DNA from: Staphylococcus coagulans
GTDB lineage: Bacteria > Bacillota > Bacilli > Staphylococcales > Staphylococcaceae
Reading direction: 5' to 3'
DNA: 44,291 nucleotides
NCBI RefSeq assembly: GCF_002901995.1
Contig: NZ_PPQN01000028.1
Span: 1-44,291 of the forward strand
The position numbers and the translations under genes were made by a program. The notes beneath the pieces are model-generated. The model saw only the letters and a list, made by a program, of their open reading frames with translations. It did no database searches and was not told the DNA's origin. This document shows, in pieces, positions 44,230-44,291 of this stretch (position 1 is its first letter; the number at the start of each line of letters is the position of its first letter).

Positions 44230-44291
44230 AGTTGCCTTCCTTTCATTAAATATTATATAGTATAACATAATGCTAATGATTTTATTATGAC

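Overview
The window looks like a chromosomal segment of a Staphylococcus. It is AT-rich, with strong purine-rich ribosome-binding sites, and it carries a gene set typical of staphylococci: lyrA/spdC beside rpiA, a hut cluster split by a LysR gene, type 2 IPP isomerase (fni), YnfA, gltS, and many short intergenic hairpins. From memory, S. aureus keeps rpiA-lyrA-hutG-lysR-yjiH-hutU-hutI in the same order, so most of this is conserved chromosome, not an island. I cannot fix the species from sequence alone; a member of the intermedius/hyicus side of the genus is a guess. I see no rRNA, tRNA, CRISPR array, prophage, transposase or integrase.

Layout. 1-4.1 kb: a TetR regulator, an orphan tenA, an unknown four-helix membrane protein, a thioredoxin-like protein behind a structured leader, and an alpha/beta hydrolase that has lost both signature histidines. 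4.4-8.8 kb: a PfoR-like EIIC membrane protein, a hotdog thioesterase, fni, and a COG0523 zinc GTPase with a near-consensus Zur box at its promoter. 9-12.3 kb: gltS, and an AraC regulator divergent from a protein that is only the front of a family-2 glycosidase. 12.4-14.1 kb: a PadR / HAAS-DUF1700 / DUF4097 operon with a large operator palindrome. 14.2-18.7 kb: an NhaC-type antiporter, 3-methyladenine glycosylase, a DUF805 protein and a YfcC carrier. 18.9-24.6 kb: a NatAB-type ABC pair, YnfA, aldose epimerase, a small HTH regulator, a MOSC protein and rpiA. 24.7-32.7 kb: lyrA/spdC and the histidine-utilisation genes (hutG; LysR; yjiH-hutU-hutI, without hutH). 33-37.7 kb: a STAS-less SulP transporter overlapping an M20 amidohydrolase, a second NhaC-type antiporter and an AHSA1-domain protein. 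37.8-44.3 kb: an unknown protein, a bile-acid/sodium symporter homologue, four small membrane proteins, a formate/nitrite transporter with a Rex-type operator on its promoter, an amino-acid permease and a small unknown protein.

The main theme is membrane transport and housekeeping metabolism: gltS, two NhaC-type antiporters, YfcC, SulP, BASS, FNT, APC and a PfoR-like EIIC. Genes are mostly single or in runs of two or three, separated by bidirectional terminators. The best-supported regulatory circuits are Zur control of the COG0523 GTPase, Rex (NADH/NAD+) control of the formate/nitrite transporter, and autoregulation of the padR operon. No dramatic new system is evident. The most intriguing items are the AraC plus truncated GH2 pair, the apparent pseudo-esterase, and several structured intergenic elements.
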